From NCBI RefSeq assembly GCF_004359985.1, contig NZ_SMRO01000003.1:976206-1040205 (forward strand): a stretch of DNA of 64,000 bases. The letters are read 5' to 3'. Below the pieces are notes generated by a model, which saw only the letters and a list, made by a program, of their open reading frames with translations, was not told the origin of the DNA and did not search any database. The stretch is from Paraburkholderia flava (GTDB taxonomy: Bacteria > Pseudomonadota > Gammaproteobacteria > Burkholderiales > Burkholderiaceae). Position numbers and translations under genes: made by a program. Positions 26,467 through 35,613 of this stretch are shown here, piece after piece (position 1 is the stretch's first letter; every line of letters begins with the position of its first letter).

Positions 26467-27363
26467 TCAAATGTTGCGCAGAAGCTCAATCGCCCAATCG
26501 ACAAATACCCGAACCTTCGCCGCGATATGTCGGTTGGCCGGATAAGCAACATGGACAGGAATTTCGGCGCCTCGCCATTCCGGGAAAAGCCGTTGCAGAC
26601 CGCCGGATTGCAGATGGGGATTCACCAGGAACTCATACGTTGTGAGCACCCCGAGACCAGCAATACCCGCGGCGAGCGCGGCGCCAGAATCGTTGACTGT
26701 GATCTGGTGGGCACCGTGTATGTCAATCACAGTCTCGTCCTTTGTGAGCGGAAACACAAAGTCACGACCCGTGCGCGGTGATGTCATCCGCACGATCGTA
26801 TGTCCCTGACCCAGGTCGGACGGACCTTGTGGTGTGCCCTGTCGGAAAAGATATGCCGGCGCCGCACAAGTCACAAGCTTCAGCGTACCTGCGGGCCTCG
26901 CGATCAGTGAATCGTTGAGCAACGGTCCGAGCCGCAGCACGCAGTCGAGATTTTCGGCAATGAGATCCACCGGTCGATTTCCTACATTCATGTCGACCTG
27001 TACATCCGGGTAGCGCGCGAAGAAATCAGGCATCGCCGGTAAAACTACGTGCTGGGCCAGCGAACTGGGCAGCTCGATCTTGATTTTGCCTTTTGGAGAG
27101 CGAGTCGCACTGAGGACGCTGCCGTCTAACGAGCCGACTTCGTCGAGTATGCGTATCGAGCCTTCGTAATAGACCTGGCCTTCCTGGGTCAGGGTGAGTT
27201 GTCTGCTGGTCCGATGCAGAAGCCGCACGCCCAATTCTTTCTCTAGTTCCTGGACCAGTCGTGTCACAGTTGATTTCGGCGTACTCATCAGATCAGCCGC
27301 CCGGGTAAATGTCCCAGAATCGACAACTCGAACGAATGCTTGCATCGCAGACAATTTATCCAT
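26467..27363 (-). CDS. LysR-type transcriptional regulator
   Basis: 298 residues. It begins MDKLSAMQAFVRVVDSGTFT, followed by a helix-turn-helix (RAADLMSTPKSTVTRLVQEL) and LHRTSRQLTLTQEG. This belongs to the subgroup whose targets are often oxidoreductase or hydrolase genes. It reads in the same direction as the hydrolase/MBL pair at 27528-29403 and lies downstream of them, so control of that pair is possible but not shown by layout. Confidence 0.92.
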   Translation of the reverse strand: MDKLSAMQAFVRVVDSGTFTRAADLMSTPKSTVTRLVQELEKELGVRLLHRTSRQLTLTQEGQVYYEGSIRILDEVGSLDGSVLSATRSPKGKIKIELPSSLAQHVVLPAMPDFFARYPDVQVDMNVGNRPVDLIAENLDCVLRLGPLLNDSLIARPAGTLKLVTCAAPAYLFRQGTPQGPSDLGQGHTIVRMTSPRTGRDFVFPLTKDETVIDIHGAHQITVNDSGAALAAGIAGLGVLTTYEFLVNPHLQSGGLQRLFPEWRGAEIPVHVAYPANRHIAAKVRVFVDWAIELLRNI

Positions 27364-27527
27364 TCATTGAACCATTGGGATGTGCAGGAAGGAAGGCATT
27401 GATCGCCGCAGGATTGGCGGCAGCGCTCTTGGGCTGGATTCTCGCACACCGGATGTGTCAACGGCGGACAGCCGCGTCCATTTACACGAGACGCAGCTTG
27501 GCCATGCTGGCCCACCAAAGAGATGGT

Positions 27528-28496
27528 CTAGGCCTCGCTCATGAATCGGACGACCGCCTCGAAAGCTTCCCGGCGATTCTTTTCAAGCATCAGCATATGA
27601 GTTGCTTCCCCGAGCTCAAGCCAGCGTTTGTCGGATGTGCCGGTCAAGTGGAGGAAATAGTCTTGGGCCAGCGCGACCGGCACGTCGACGTCCCATTCAC
27701 CGTGAATCAGAAGGACGGGTACTTCAATCTCGGCCGGGTCGTAGAACGGTCTGCTCTTGGACCAGAATTCACGAATGTCCTGTATCGGCCCATTCACAGC
27801 GCGTACCGATTGATTCGCACGAAGTTCCGCGTCAGGTTCCGAGCGCACAATGCTCTCCAGCCAAGCTTCGAAGCCGCCGGTCGGAATCAGGGTATCGCGT
27901 TTCCATTGCGGTGCTGCGCCCACCCAGCGCTCGCGAGCGTCAGCTGCACGCACGACACGATAGCCGCCAAGCGGCCCCCCAGCATCTAGCGGGATCGGTT
28001 TGTCGCTCACCCACTGAGGCGCGATAAGGCCCAGCTTGCGAACCTTGTGGCCATTGCGTGCTGTGAAGGCACCTGTGACGCTGCCGCCCCACGACATGCC
28101 AATCACATTCAATCGCGCAATTCCAGACGTGCGCAACACAAAATTGACTGCTGTCGTGAAATCGCGGATGCCGGACTCGGTTCGACCGAGCGGCTCGCTT
28201 TGCGACGCAGGGAGGTCCATCTCCTTCGGCCGGGTAGAGTCGCCGTAGCCACGGACATCGACGGCGTACACGTCGAAGCCCGCCTGTGCCAGATAGTCCA
28301 TGAACGAGTAGCCTTCGAGCGGCGTGTCGTAAAGACATCCCGACCCGTAGGTCGCGCTGTGCATTAGCATCACTGTATGGGCGTCGTCAAACTTCTCCCG
28401 CCCGGCGGGACGCTTGTTGCGAATATGGAGCTCAATGTCCGGCGTATCGCTCGGAATCATGAAATCACGAAGTTCAACTTCAGTATCCTTGGACAC
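27528..28496 (-). CDS. Alpha/beta hydrolase
   Basis: 322 residues from GTG 28496, which has AAAGAGA upstream and lies just after the MBL stop; ATG 28460 is an alternative. The catalytic pattern is complete: oxyanion region LMHSATYGSG, nucleophile motif GMSWGGS near residue 131, acid in HGEWDVDVP and histidine in GEATHMLM. The gap to the upstream MBL-fold gene is 22 bp, so the pair is an operon. The substrate is unknown. Confidence 0.9.
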   Translation of the reverse strand: MSKDTEVELRDFMIPSDTPDIELHIRNKRPAGREKFDDAHTVMLMHSATYGSGCLYDTPLEGYSFMDYLAQAGFDVYAVDVRGYGDSTRPKEMDLPASQSEPLGRTESGIRDFTTAVNFVLRTSGIARLNVIGMSWGGSVTGAFTARNGHKVRKLGLIAPQWVSDKPIPLDAGGPLGGYRVVRAADARERWVGAAPQWKRDTLIPTGGFEAWLESIVRSEPDAELRANQSVRAVNGPIQDIREFWSKSRPFYDPAEIEVPVLLIHGEWDVDVPVALAQDYFLHLTGTSDKRWLELGEATHMLMLEKNRREAFEAVVRFMSEA

Positions 28497-28518
28497 GATG
28501 TTCTCTTTGAAAAATTGA

Positions 28519-29403
28519 TTAACGAGCAATCCACTTGAACCCGGTTGCGTCGCGTTCGACAACGCCCACCGAAGTGCCCGGGAAATGACTGCTGAAAAAG
28601 GTGGCGCGATTGTCGGCTGCAAAGTTCAGCGCCCAGTAGCGTGAGCGTCGGGCGTCTTCCTGGAACTCACAATACACGGAGTTCCAGTCGGGCTTGGCAA
28701 CCTGCACCGGGTGATGCATGACATCACCGGAGAACAAGGCCAGTTCGCCCGCCGATTCAAGAGTGATCGACAGATGATCGAAGCTGTGTCCTTTGGTCTG
28801 GTGGAAAGTGAACCCGTGGACGGACTGCTGCTTCGCCGCATCGATCAGTACGGCCTGACCGGCGTCCACGATCGGCTGCACACTGTCGGCGAAGACGCCG
28901 GCGCTCGGGGTTTGCACATGCTTTTCATTTGCATAGAACTCATACTCGGGCGCAGAAAAGACATATTTCGCGTTCGGGAACGTCGGCACCCAGCGATTGC
29001 CTGCAAGCACCGTATTCCAGCCAACATGGTCGACGTGCAGGTGCGTGATAAGAACGAGATCGATGTCGGCCGGCTGTACGCCAGCGGCCGCAAGGCGGCT
29101 GAGATACGGGGTGTCGAGCTGGTTGAAGACCGGATTCAATGGGCGGCTTTTGCCGTTGCCTACGCCCGTGTCGATGAGGATCGTCTTGCCAGCGAGCCGA
29201 ACGATCCAGCTGTGTACGCTGAGCGCGACGCTTTGGCCGTCTTCAGCTGTGTTTTCCGAGTTAATCCAGTGCGGCCGAGCATCGGCCAGCACCGATCGGT
29301 CGCGATTAGGAAAAAGATAATCGGCCGGAATTTCAGATAGCGTGAGTTCGGTTACACGCGTGACTGTCGCGTTCCCGATCTGATAACTTTGAATCTTGTC
29401 CAT
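28519..29403 (-). CDS. MBL-fold metallo-hydrolase
   Basis: 294 residues from ATG 29403 (GGACGG upstream); an in-frame ATG at 29454 would lengthen it by 17 residues. The zinc motif LVLITHLHVDHVGWN (HxHxDH) and TKGHSFDHLSI are present, as is the IDTGVGN strand. Lactonases, arylsulfatases and glyoxalase-II-type enzymes share this fold. With the downstream alpha/beta hydrolase it suggests degradation of a lactone or ester. Confidence 0.9.
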   Translation of the reverse strand: MDKIQSYQIGNATVTRVTELTLSEIPADYLFPNRDRSVLADARPHWINSENTAEDGQSVALSVHSWIVRLAGKTILIDTGVGNGKSRPLNPVFNQLDTPYLSRLAAAGVQPADIDLVLITHLHVDHVGWNTVLAGNRWVPTFPNAKYVFSAPEYEFYANEKHVQTPSAGVFADSVQPIVDAGQAVLIDAAKQQSVHGFTFHQTKGHSFDHLSITLESAGELALFSGDVMHHPVQVAKPDWNSVYCEFQEDARRSRYWALNFAADNRATFFSSHFPGTSVGVVERDATGFKWIAR

Positions 29404-29639
29404 TTCGTCCGTCCTGTAAAAGGTGCCACGAAGAGTCATCAAGGCATTGTCCAAATAGTGCAGGGTAAGGAACAGACGAAGAAGCGGGCACGGACGAAAG
29501 CATCGTTGCGCAATCGCGAACGTGTGGATACTTCAAAAGGGATCGTCCAGCAATTGCGTGTGCGAAGAGCCTGGGGTTTGCAAAGGGCCTGTCCGATGTC
29601 GGCGATGGTCGCCCCGTGATCCAGCACGCGCGGTCGAGG

Positions 29640-29998
29640 CGTTTGTCGAGGTGACCGCCGGATTATCGTCCGCCAATGTGCTCGTCGAGCGGTTTCCCCG
29701 CGACGACGGAAGTTGCCGCGGAGGGTGGCTTCGAAGTGCGGCTCGAGCGCAGCGGGAAGCAACTGGTCGTCTCTCAGGGCAGCACGATCCTGCAGACACT
29801 GCGAGATGCAGGCTTGGCGGCGGCATCCTCTTGCGAGCGGGGTGTCTGCGGCGTATGCGAGTCGCGCGTGCTGTCCGGTAGCCCGACCATCGCGATCACG
29901 TGCTCACTGCTTCCGAACGGGCGAGGGGCGACACGATGATGATCTGCTGCTCGGGCCGATCCGGCAACATTTCGCGCTCAAGCGGCATCAGCTGCGCG
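29640..29998 (+). pseudogene. Remnant of a phthalate-dioxygenase-reductase/vanillate-demethylase-reductase gene
   Basis: Fragments in three frames read SSANVLVERF, then GGFEVRLERSGKQLVVSQ with the ferredoxin cysteines SCERGVCGVCESRVLSG, then DHRDHVLTASERARGDTMM and ICCSG. Together they are the plant-type 2Fe-2S C-terminal domain of class IA oxygenase reductases. Frameshifts lie near 29705 and 29880 and the flavin/NAD domains are gone. Confidence 0.8.
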
Positions 29999-30186
29999 TA
30001 TCACTCTTTCGCAAACAACTCGCCGCACGGTTCGGCGCGTGGCGCGAAATCACTGAAGTCACCCGAAATCCCTTCTCGGCTTTCTGACGGATGCTCTTTG
30101 CTGCCGACCTTCCTCATCAACCTCGGCAAGTTGACAAACCCCAGAATGACGTAGCGGACATGCGTTGCGTGCCGACGATGTAGTAT

Positions 30187-30203
30187 CGATACGATCGTTA
30201 TCG
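30187..30203. promoter_or_regulatory. Dyad upstream of the LysR gene, sharing half-sites with 33244-33273
   Basis: CGATA (30187-30191) and TTATCG (30198-30203) flank 6 nt, 34 bp before the LysR start. The same GTTATCG half-site occurs in the divergent promoter at 33250-33268. It may be an autoregulatory site. Confidence 0.35.
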
Positions 30204-30236
30204 ACGCACCGCCCGAACCGAAATCAAAGGACTCCG

Positions 30237-31199
30237 ATGGACCTACGCCAGTTGCGATACTTCACCGTGCTCGCCGCCCATCAGCATTTCGGGCGCGCTG
30301 CCGCGGTGCTGCATATCGCGCAGCCCGCGCTGAGCCGGCAGGTTCAGTTGCTGGAGGCCGAACTGGGCGTGAAGCTCGTCGAGCGTCATTCGCGCGGCGC
30401 ATCGTTGACGCGCGAAGGCGAACTGCTGCTCGATCGCGCGACGTTTTTGCTGCGCTACGCGGACCAGATTCGCGTCGACATCATGGATCTGCAGGGCACG
30501 CCACGCGGCACCGTCGCGGTGGGTTTGCCGCCTGCGTTCGCGTCGTTTTTCGTCGTGCCGCTCACGCATGCGCTGCGCGAGCACTATCCCGACGTGCGGT
30601 TGCGCGTCAGCGAGAGTTTTTCGCCGTCGTTGTCGGATGCGCTCGAACGCGGCACGCTGGACGTCGCGTTGATCAGCGGGCCGGTCGCCGCGCCGACGCA
30701 GATTCACCCCGAGCTGCTGCTCACCGAAAAGCTCTGTGCGATCGGCCCCGCGAGCGACGCGCGGCTCGACGTGCCGTCGCTCGACATTCGCGCGCTGGCC
30801 GACATTCCGCTGATTCTCGCGGGGCTACAGAAATCGGGCGTCCGTCTCGCGCTCGAACGCAGCGCGGCGCGCGTCAACATGACGCTGCACGACGTCATGG
30901 AAGTCGAGTCCGCCGACGTCGCGGCGCAACTCGTCGCGGACGGCACGGGCTGGACCGTGCATGTCGCGTCGGCGGTGCGCCGCGAAGTGGAGGCGGGTGT
31001 GTTGCGCGCGGTGCCGATCGACGGCCTCGTGCTTGAGCGTTTTCTCGCGCATTCGCGGCAGCGTCCGCCTTCGAGCGCAACGATCGCGTTGATGAGCACG
31101 ATCCGTTTGCTCGTCGCGACGATGACGGGCGCTGGCGACTGGCCGATGGCGGAAATGCATGCGCCCGCGACAGTCGATGCGGGCGCGTCCAGCGCTTAG
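30237..31199 (+). CDS. LysR-type transcriptional regulator (CatR/BenM-like subgroup)
   Basis: 320 residues from ATG 30237. The opening MDLRQLRYFTVLAAHQHFGR and AAVLHIAQPALSRQVQLLE are typical of the LysR subgroup that controls aromatic catabolism. Its effector half is intact. It is convergent with the ring-cleavage operon at 31206-33064, and its half-site motif also occurs in the divergent promoter of that operon, so control of the aromatic locus is likely. Confidence 0.92.
   Translation: MDLRQLRYFTVLAAHQHFGRAAAVLHIAQPALSRQVQLLEAELGVKLVERHSRGASLTREGELLLDRATFLLRYADQIRVDIMDLQGTPRGTVAVGLPPAFASFFVVPLTHALREHYPDVRLRVSESFSPSLSDALERGTLDVALISGPVAAPTQIHPELLLTEKLCAIGPASDARLDVPSLDIRALADIPLILAGLQKSGVRLALERSAARVNMTLHDVMEVESADVAAQLVADGTGWTVHVASAVRREVEAGVLRAVPIDGLVLERFLAHSRQRPPSSATIALMSTIRLLVATMTGAGDWPMAEMHAPATVDAGASSA
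31161..31186. terminator. GC-rich inverted repeat between convergent genes
   Basis: GCGCCCGC (31161-31168) and GCGGGCGC (31179-31186) form an 8-bp stem at the very end of the LysR gene, 20 bp before the convergent stop. It lacks a T-run on either side. Confidence 0.3.
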
Positions 31200-31205
31200 C
31201 GACGC

Positions 31206-31553
31206 TTAGGCAGATAGACCCGCGACGTCGACCGGCGACATGACGACGACCTCGGGCGGCGCCTGCAACAACGGCATCGCGGCCGCGCGATAGACGCGAT
31301 AGTGCTCGGTCTGCCGATGTGCGTCGATCGCGTCCTGCGTCGCGAAGATCTCGAAGAAGCGGAACGTCGTCGTCGGTGTTTCGCTCACGAGCAGGTCGAA
31401 GCGCAAACAGCCCGGCTCTTCGCGCGTGGGCTGCAACACCGCTTGCAACGCGCGTCGCAACTCATGTTCGTTGCCGCTTTGCGGCACGAACGCCGCGACG
31501 ATGACGATTGGCGTATCGCCGTCTTTAAATGAAAGCCCACGCGACGTCGTCAT
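31206..31553 (-). CDS. Antibiotic-biosynthesis-monooxygenase (ABM) domain protein
   Basis: 115 residues from ATG 31553, overlapping the dioxygenase stop by 4 bp. The IVIVAAFVPQSGNEHELRRA strand-helix, EEPGCLRFDLL and FRFFEIFATQDAIDAHRQTE are the ABM ferredoxin-like dimer fold. Such proteins act as cofactor-free quinol oxidases or as ligand-binding partners in aromatic operons. It probably acts on an intermediate of the ring-cleavage pathway. Confidence 0.88.
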   Translation of the reverse strand: MTTSRGLSFKDGDTPIVIVAAFVPQSGNEHELRRALQAVLQPTREEPGCLRFDLLVSETPTTTFRFFEIFATQDAIDAHRQTEHYRVYRAAAMPLLQAPPEVVVMSPVDVAGLSA

Positions 31554-32464
31554 GGCAGCGGACACATCGGCACGCGCATCGTGCCCGGCTCCAGTTTCAG
31601 ATCGAGACCGAGTCGGAAGCTGCGGTCCGGCTGCGGCTCGAAGCGCTGCAACAGCGAACCGACCGCGCCGAACACCGCGTCGCGGTACGCATTCGGATCG
31701 TCGGCATCGAAGATCTGCGTCGCGAGCGTCTTGTAGCCCTCGGCCATCACGATGAAGTGAAGATGTGCGGGCCGCATGATCGGCCGCTGCTGCGCCGCGA
31801 GCAGTTCGCCGCACGGGCCGTCGACGGGCACCGCATAGCCGGCGGGACGCACGCTATGAAACGAGAACCGTCCATCGCTGTCGGTCTGGAAGCGGCCGCG
31901 AAGATTCATCTCGACCTGCTGCGGGTCCTGGTTTTCGTAAAGACCGCCCGGTGAAGCCTGCCACGTTTCCACGCGCGCATTCGCGATCGGCGTGCCGTCG
32001 AGCGAGAGAATCCGGCCGTCGACGAACAGTTTGTCGCCCGGCGTGCCGTCGGCGGCGATGTTCGAGCCGTTCTCGCGCAGCGGTTGCGCCGCGCGCCAGA
32101 ACGGGCCGATGAGCGCGGGCTCGGTGCCGCCCGCCGCGAGCGCTTTCTTTGCATCGATGAGGCCGACCAGCGTGGCCAGCCCGAGAATATCCGCGAGCAG
32201 AATGCCCTCGTGTTTTTCGGGGCCCGTTGCCTTGCCGATGCGCACGAGAAAATCGAGGCCGATTTCCAGTTCCTGATAGCTGAGTTCGACCTCGGCCGCA
32301 AACGCATGCAGGTGGCGCAGCAGACCGTCGAGAATCTGCTTCAGGCGGGGATTCGTCGTGTCCCGGTTCGCCGCGAGCACGGCATCGAGCAGGGCCTGCG
32401 GCGTCGCGGGAAGGGGTTCGCGGCGCTCCGCGCGTGACGCGGCCGCCTGGTGGGGTTCTTTCAT
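31550..32464 (-). CDS. Intradiol ring-cleavage dioxygenase (catechol/hydroxyquinol 1,2-dioxygenase type)
   Basis: 304 residues from ATG 32464, with GGAGG 11-12 nt upstream. The N-terminal helical dimerisation domain is followed by the catalytic beta-sandwich. The iron ligands are visible as GGLYENQ (Tyr), RPAGYAVP (Tyr) and RPAHLHFIV (His-x-His). The GPFWRAA segment is typical of the hydroxyquinol/catechol group. It opens an ortho-dihydroxylated ring to a muconate or maleylacetate. The cupin gene lies 75 bp upstream on the same strand. Confidence 0.93.
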   Translation of the reverse strand: MKEPHQAAASRAERREPLPATPQALLDAVLAANRDTTNPRLKQILDGLLRHLHAFAAEVELSYQELEIGLDFLVRIGKATGPEKHEGILLADILGLATLVGLIDAKKALAAGGTEPALIGPFWRAAQPLRENGSNIAADGTPGDKLFVDGRILSLDGTPIANARVETWQASPGGLYENQDPQQVEMNLRGRFQTDSDGRFSFHSVRPAGYAVPVDGPCGELLAAQQRPIMRPAHLHFIVMAEGYKTLATQIFDADDPNAYRDAVFGAVGSLLQRFEPQPDRSFRLGLDLKLEPGTMRVPMCPLP

Positions 32465-32539
32465 GGTGTACTTCGCCTCCTGCATGTTGTACGCATTCTG
32501 CGTGCCCTGCGCGCGGCGCAAAGCGTGATCGCGTGGTCT

Positions 32540-33064
32540 TTACGCTTCGTTCTTCAGAAAACCGGTTTCGTCATACTGAAGGCCCGTGCCTTCCGCTGCC
32601 TTCAGCACGTCGGGATGCCATTCGATCCGGCCGACTTCTTCGTCCGTGCCGCCGACGACCGAATAAATGACGAGATCGTGATCGTTCGGATTGCGGAAGC
32701 CGCGCATGACGCCGGTCGGCATCGAAATGCAGTCCCACTGATTCAGTTCGAGCTGATGTTCGCCGTGGTCGCCCCAGATCACGATCATCTTGCCGTTGAG
32801 CGGAAAGAATACCTCTTCGGTCTTGTGCGAGTGCAGGTTCGCGCCCTGGCCGACCGGCACTTCGATCAGCGTGACACCGAAGCGGTGCGCGCCTTCGATC
32901 GCCGGCTGCACACCCTTGTTTTCGAGCACGCCGCGATTGATGATCTTGTAGAGCCGCTTTTCGAAGCCCGGCAGCCGGCTTTCGATGAACGTCTCGCCAT
33001 ACGGCTTGACTTGTCCCCAGCGCGCGACGCGCGTCGCTTCCATCTGTTCCGGTGTGATGTTCAT
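32540..33064 (-). CDS. Cupin domain protein
   Basis: 174 residues from ATG 33064 with AGAGGAC upstream. A single cupin is visible: GVTLIEVPVGQGANLHSHKT gives the two metal-binding His and EEVFFPLNGK supplies the Glu, followed by ISMPTGVMRGFRN. The flanks (NRGVLENKGVQPAIEGAHRF) suggest a small-molecule dioxygenase or isomerase. It is first in the minus-strand aromatic operon. Confidence 0.9.
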   Translation of the reverse strand: MNITPEQMEATRVARWGQVKPYGETFIESRLPGFEKRLYKIINRGVLENKGVQPAIEGAHRFGVTLIEVPVGQGANLHSHKTEEVFFPLNGKMIVIWGDHGEHQLELNQWDCISMPTGVMRGFRNPNDHDLVIYSVVGGTDEEVGRIEWHPDVLKAAEGTGLQYDETGFLKNEA

Positions 33065-33243
33065 GATCGATGTCCTCTGTGAACGCCTTTGAGCGTGATG
33101 GTTTGGATGAAATGTGGCCGATGCGTCTTGCCAGCCGACAATCGATCGTATTGCAGCGACCCGCATCAAATCCAACATCAAATTTCGAACGAGCCGATAA
33201 CTTTGCGGCATCGACGATGAGCCCATTGAAATGACCGATCGGC

Positions 33244-33273
33244 CGATTCCGATAACAAGCGGTTATCGAATCG
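33244..33273. promoter_or_regulatory. LysR-type dyad in the divergent aromatic promoter
   Basis: CGATAAC (33250-33256), 5 nt, GTTATCG (33262-33268) is a perfect 7-bp dyad of the ATAAC-N5-GTTAT type. It is extended outwards by CGATT on the left and AATCG on the right. It sits in the 315-bp gap between the cupin operon (minus) and the dehydrogenase operon (plus). A second half-site CCGATAAC lies at ~33199-33206. The layout suits one LysR protein controlling both operons. Confidence 0.55.
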
Positions 33274-33379
33274 AGACATATTCGGTGTTGGACCCACTCC
33301 GCATGCACCGCATACGATCTGTTTCGAGCGGCGGCCTTTAAGGGCATCGCCGGTTGAACTCATTCAAATGGAGACAGCA

Positions 33380-34318
33380 ATGGGCGACACGGCCTGTAGT
33401 TCAGTCATTGGTTCAGTCGTTGATTCCGCGGATCAAGAGGTTGTCGATATCGGCTTCGTCGGTGTCGGCAAGATCGGTTTGCCGATGGCGACGCATCTGC
33501 ATCGTCATGGCCACCGCGTGGATGCATTCGATGCGAGCGTCGAGCGCGCGAGCCTCGCGCGCGCAGCGGGCATGCCGGTGAAGGACTCGCTGGACGCGGT
33601 CGTCGATGCGGCCGACGTGCTGATCACGTCGCTGCCGAACGACGCCGCGTTCGAAGCAGTCGCGTTCGACATCGCCGCGCGGGCGCGTCCGGGCCAGTTG
33701 TATATCGATACCAGCACGGTCTCGGTGAAGGCGTCGCGGCGCGTCGCGAATGCATTCGACGAAGCCGGCATCGCCTATCTGCGCGTGACCGTCTCGGGCA
33801 ACGCGAAGATGGCCGAGCAGGCGCAGGTGACCGCGATCGCATCGGGACCGCAGGCGCAGTATCAGCGTGCGTTGCCGCTGCTTCGCCTGCTGGGACCGTC
33901 GCAGTTCTACGTCGGCGCGCAGGAGGAGGCGCGCGTGATGAAGCTGATCATCAACCTGATGGTGGCGAACACCGTCGGCATGCTCGGCGAAGCGCTCGCG
34001 ATCGGTCAGCAGGGCGGGCTTGCATGGAGCGACATGTGGCAGGTGTTGTGCGCGAGCGCCGTCGGCTCGCCGATCGTGAAGGCGAAGGCGCAGCAGCTCG
34101 TGACGCACGATTATTCGCCGACCTTCACCGTCGAGCAGATGCAAAAGGACGTCGGCCTGATTCTCGAAGCGGGCGCCGACTGGCACGTGCCGCTGCCGAT
34201 CACGTCGCTCGTCGCGCAGTCGCTGCAGCATGCATCGGCGTTCGGCTTCGGCAGCGAAGACTACGCGGCGATGATCAAGCTGTCGCTGCCTTCGGCAGTT
34301 TCTTCTTCCGACGCCTGA
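33380..34318 (+). CDS. NAD(P)-dependent oxidoreductase, 3-hydroxyisobutyrate dehydrogenase family
   Basis: 312 residues from ATG 33380, with GGAG 6 nt upstream; ATG 33368 is a longer option. The Rossmann motif GFVGVGKIGLPMATHL starts near residue 26. The catalytic-lysine helix (MKLIINLMVANTVGMLGEAL) is present. The substrate loop reads RVTVSGNAKMAE in place of the usual DAPVSGG, hinting at an atypical substrate. It heads the plus-strand operon opposite the ring-cleavage genes. Confidence 0.9.
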   Translation: MGDTACSSVIGSVVDSADQEVVDIGFVGVGKIGLPMATHLHRHGHRVDAFDASVERASLARAAGMPVKDSLDAVVDAADVLITSLPNDAAFEAVAFDIAARARPGQLYIDTSTVSVKASRRVANAFDEAGIAYLRVTVSGNAKMAEQAQVTAIASGPQAQYQRALPLLRLLGPSQFYVGAQEEARVMKLIINLMVANTVGMLGEALAIGQQGGLAWSDMWQVLCASAVGSPIVKAKAQQLVTHDYSPTFTVEQMQKDVGLILEAGADWHVPLPITSLVAQSLQHASAFGFGSEDYAAMIKLSLPSAVSSSDA

Positions 34319-34330
34319 GCGAGGTGCGAC

Positions 34331-35587
34331 ATGGCCACTTCTTCGACGCTCGTCGACTCGGCCGCCGCCCCGCGCGACGGTGAGACGGTTCGCTACGGCA
34401 TCGCGCTCGCGCTCGTCATCAGCCTGTTTTTCGCATGGGGGCTGACGTATGGCTTGCTCGACGTGCTCAACAAACATTTCCAGCAGACGCTCAACGTCAC
34501 GCGGATGCAGTCGGCGCTGCTGCAGACGTGCTATTTCGGCGCGTATTTTCTCGTGGCGATTCCGTCGGGTCTGTTCGTCAACCGCTACGGCTACAAGCGC
34601 GGCATTCTGCTCGGGCTCGTCGTGTTCGCGCTGGGCGCGGTGCTGTTCGTGCCCGCGACGGCGCACGGCCGCTTTTACCCGTTCCTGATGGCGTTATTCG
34701 TGCTCGCATGCGGTGCCGCGTGTCTCGAGAGCGCAGCGAATCCGTACATCACGGTGCTCGGCGCGGCGCAAGGCGCGGCGCGGCGGTTGAATCTCGCGCA
34801 GGCGTTCACGGGCTTCGGCGCGTTCGCGGGACCGTTCATCGGCGGGCTGTTTTTCTTTCGACACGGCGCGGCGGCGGCCGGCAATGCGGCATCGGTGCGG
34901 ATGACCTACGTCGTCATCGCGGCGGTCGTGCTGCTGCTGGCGCTGGTGTTCTGGCGCGTCGCGTTGCCCGAGCCGGGCAGGGAAGCCGCCGCAACGCAGG
35001 CGGAGGCGGTCGATGCGACGCCGCTGCGGCGCGAGCGCCGCTTCGTGTTCAGCGTCGTCACGCAGTTTTTCTACTTCTCCGCGCAGGTCGGCATCGCCGC
35101 GTTCTTCATCAATTTCGCGGTCGAGCACTGGGCGTCTCTGTCGACGGGGTCCGCCGCCTTCATGCTGTCCGGCGCGATGATCGCATTTACCGGCGGGCGC
35201 TTTCTGTCGACCGCGCTGATGCATCGCTTCGACGCGTCCGCGATGCTGGCCGTGTACTCGATCGCCGCGCTCGCGTTGTGCGTGGCGGCCTGCGCGATGC
35301 ATGGACCCGTCGCGGTGATCGCGTTGATGGCCGTGTTCTTCTTCGAGTCGATCATGTTCCCGACGATTTTCGCGCTCGGCGTCGAGGGTCTCGGCTCGCG
35401 CACCGGCCGTGCCGGCTCGCTGCACGTGATGGCGCTGTTCGGCGGCGCGGTCGCGCCGCTGCTGATGGGCGCGATCGCGGACCGCATCAGCGTCGGCGCG
35501 GCGTATCTCGTGCCTGTTTTTTGCTTCACCGTGGTGTTGTGCTTTGCCCTGTCGAGCCGGACGGCCCGACGTCGCGCACCGCTTTGA
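34331..35587 (+). CDS. MFS transporter, fucose permease-like (FHS family)
   Basis: 418 residues with about 12 helices. The FFAWGLTYGLLDVLNKHFQQ first helix and loop, SALLQTCYFGAYFLVAIPSG, and CLESAANPYITVLG are the FucP/FHS signature. It starts 12 bp after the dehydrogenase stop, so it belongs to the same operon. It probably imports the precursor of the aromatic or sugar-acid pathway; the exact substrate is unknown. Confidence 0.92.
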   Translation: MATSSTLVDSAAAPRDGETVRYGIALALVISLFFAWGLTYGLLDVLNKHFQQTLNVTRMQSALLQTCYFGAYFLVAIPSGLFVNRYGYKRGILLGLVVFALGAVLFVPATAHGRFYPFLMALFVLACGAACLESAANPYITVLGAAQGAARRLNLAQAFTGFGAFAGPFIGGLFFFRHGAAAAGNAASVRMTYVVIAAVVLLLALVFWRVALPEPGREAAATQAEAVDATPLRRERRFVFSVVTQFFYFSAQVGIAAFFINFAVEHWASLSTGSAAFMLSGAMIAFTGGRFLSTALMHRFDASAMLAVYSIAALALCVAACAMHGPVAVIALMAVFFFESIMFPTIFALGVEGLGSRTGRAGSLHVMALFGGAVAPLLMGAIADRISVGAAYLVPVFCFTVVLCFALSSRTARRRAPL

Positions 35588-35613
35588 TCTATCCAACCAG
35601 GAGTCAAATCGTC

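Noticed and set aside
34694..35596. 300-codon minus-strand frame opposite the FHS transporter
   Set aside because: Arg/His/Glu-rich shadow without hydrophobic or family features; the plus strand has the FucP signature.
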